Source: Pseudomonadota bacterium (GTDB lineage Bacteria > Pseudomonadota > Alphaproteobacteria > Rhizobiales > Pleomorphomonadaceae). Taken from it: DNA of 40,934 nt. Shown here in pieces: positions 40,128 to 40,934 of the stretch. The stretch lies in contig JAGSYV010000039.1 in NCBI GenBank assembly GCA_018262505.1, forward strand, positions 1 to 40,934. The letters run 5' to 3'. The translations under genes and the position numbers were made by a program. The stretch's first letter is position 1, and every line of letters begins with the position of its first letter. The notes under the pieces were generated by a model. The model did not search any database. It was not told where the DNA came from and was given only the letters and a program-made list of their open reading frames with translations.

Positions 40128-40934
40128 CTACGCCGAAGACGCAGCCATGAAGGCGTCTTCCCGCATCGCCGTGACGAGATAATCGATGACGGTTCTGACG
40201 CGCAGCGGCATGTTGCGGCGGGAAGGATAAACGAGATTGATTGGCAGACGGGCCGGCGGAGATTCGTGCATCAAATTGACCAAGCGACCGCTTTCGATAT
40301 CGGGAAGCGCCAGGATGTGGGAGAGGATCGCGATGCCGGCCCCAGCCAGCGCGGCGCGGTGGACGGCAACCGCATTGTCGACGACGAGGCGGGGCACGAT
40401 CCGCACGGCCACGTCCTCCGCCCCGTTGGAGAACAGCCAGCAATGGCCGTCGCCGCCGCGTCGGTAACAGATGCAATCATGGTGGCTCAGATCGTCCAGT
40501 GTTCGGGGAACCCCGCGCTTTTCGAGATAGGCGGCGCGGCGACGAGAAAGGCGGTCGTCCAGCCAATCCGACGGCCTATCAGGCCGGGATCGCTGACGGG
40601 GCCGAGGCGCACCTCGATGTCGATGCCTTCGCCGACCAGATCGGATGGCTCTTCGCGAAACAACAGTTCGACGTGAAGGCCTGGATGACGATCGAGAAGA
40701 GCGCCAATCCGCTCACTCATGAAAAGCCCTAGCGGCGCAGGCAAGGAAAGCCGCACCTTGCCGGAGACGGTTCCCGCCGGATCGGTGGACTCGCCGAGCG
40801 CCTCCACCGCCTCGACGACCCTGAGCGCCATCGGAATGGTCCGCTCGCCTTCCGACGTCAGCGCCAGCGCGGTGGTCGACCGATGCAGGAGGCGCATGCC
40901 GAGATGAGCTTCAAGCGCCGAAATCTGCCGGGAA
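40128..40934 (-). pseudogene. LysR family regulator, frameshifted and cut by the window end
   Basis: The 5' part lies beyond the window; visible sequence begins in the HTH (ISALEAHLGMRLLHRST) and runs through the effector domain to FLVAAPP, then goes out of frame to a stop at 40487. The rest (LEKRGVPRTLDDLSHHDCIC, AVRIVPRLVVDNAVAV, GAGIAILS) continues in another frame to 40128. Restoring one base near 40531-40534 (ccgcc to ccggcc on the coding strand) joins the halves. It is either a real one-base deletion or a sequencing error. Confidence 0.75.

Noticed and set aside
1-40934. tRNA, rRNA or tmRNA genes
   Set aside because: None was recognised by eye in the intergenic regions; a tRNAscan-SE or Infernal run would settle this.

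Overview
The window is GC-rich, apart from one AT-rich patch at about 37.66-38.04 kb. It looks like an alphaproteobacterial (Hyphomicrobiales/Rhizobiales-type) chromosome. The pointers are an HWE-family histidine kinase, RIME-like intergenic palindromes, REP-like hairpins, a CbtAB-type cobalt locus behind a cobalamin riboswitch, and CUT1 sugar ABC genes in a typical rhizobial order. I cannot name the genus. No rRNA, tRNA or CRISPR array was seen. All calls come from reading the sequence and its translations; no database search was run.

Layout. 0.1-3.3 kb: a REP-like inverted pair, a haloacetate-dehalogenase-like hydrolase, a PAS-HWE sensor kinase and a broken alpha/beta hydrolase. 3.3-6.5 kb: a secreted caspase-fold protein whose catalytic His and Cys are both replaced, with what looks like the decayed 3' end of a duplicate copy upstream. 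6.5-8.3 kb: a four-repeat membrane protein and a remnant cobalt locus, in which a cobalamin riboswitch leads into stumps of cbtB and cbtA beside a phosphatase-like gene that has lost its catalytic residues. 8.3-13.1 kb: accessory genes, including a P-loop kinase, a DUF2569 protein, GrpB, rifampin ADP-ribosyltransferase (arr), an acetyltransferase, a MazE/MazF-type pair, a C39-like peptidase and a PH-like membrane protein.

13.3-19.1 kb: a prophage or related element reduced to replication and immunity genes: primase-polymerase/helicase, zinc-finger protein, winged-helix protein, DUF669 protein, Cro-like and CI-like regulators around three dyad operators. There is no integrase, terminase or structural gene. 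Inside it lies an opposite-strand gene pair, the first member of which has no ordinary start codon. 19.1-24.2 kb: a 235-bp tandem repeat built of REP-like inverted arms, then SIMPL, YciA-type thioesterase, DUF2066, a broken CGNR regulator, HlyU and a VapBC-type pair. 24.3-27.3 kb: a membrane acyltransferase with an SGNH domain and the wreck of a TonB-dependent receptor.

27.3-37.2 kb: the most coherent system, a LacI-regulated glycoside uptake and hydrolysis locus. A divergent LacI regulator faces an operon of binding protein, attenuator hairpin, two permeases, GH2 beta-galactosidase and ATPase, followed after a RIME-like repeat by an unclassified glycosidase-like protein. Three copies of the dyad TTCA-S-TGAA sit in the divergent region. 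37.2-40.9 kb: a small membrane protein, an AT-rich island ending in a fragment of an FkbM-type methyltransferase, a TetR-VOC-GST operon behind a 24-bp perfect palindrome, and a frameshifted lysR gene cut by the window edge.

A recurring theme is decay: at least six loci show internal deletions, truncations or frameshifts. Single-base cases could be sequencing errors, but the large deletions could not.
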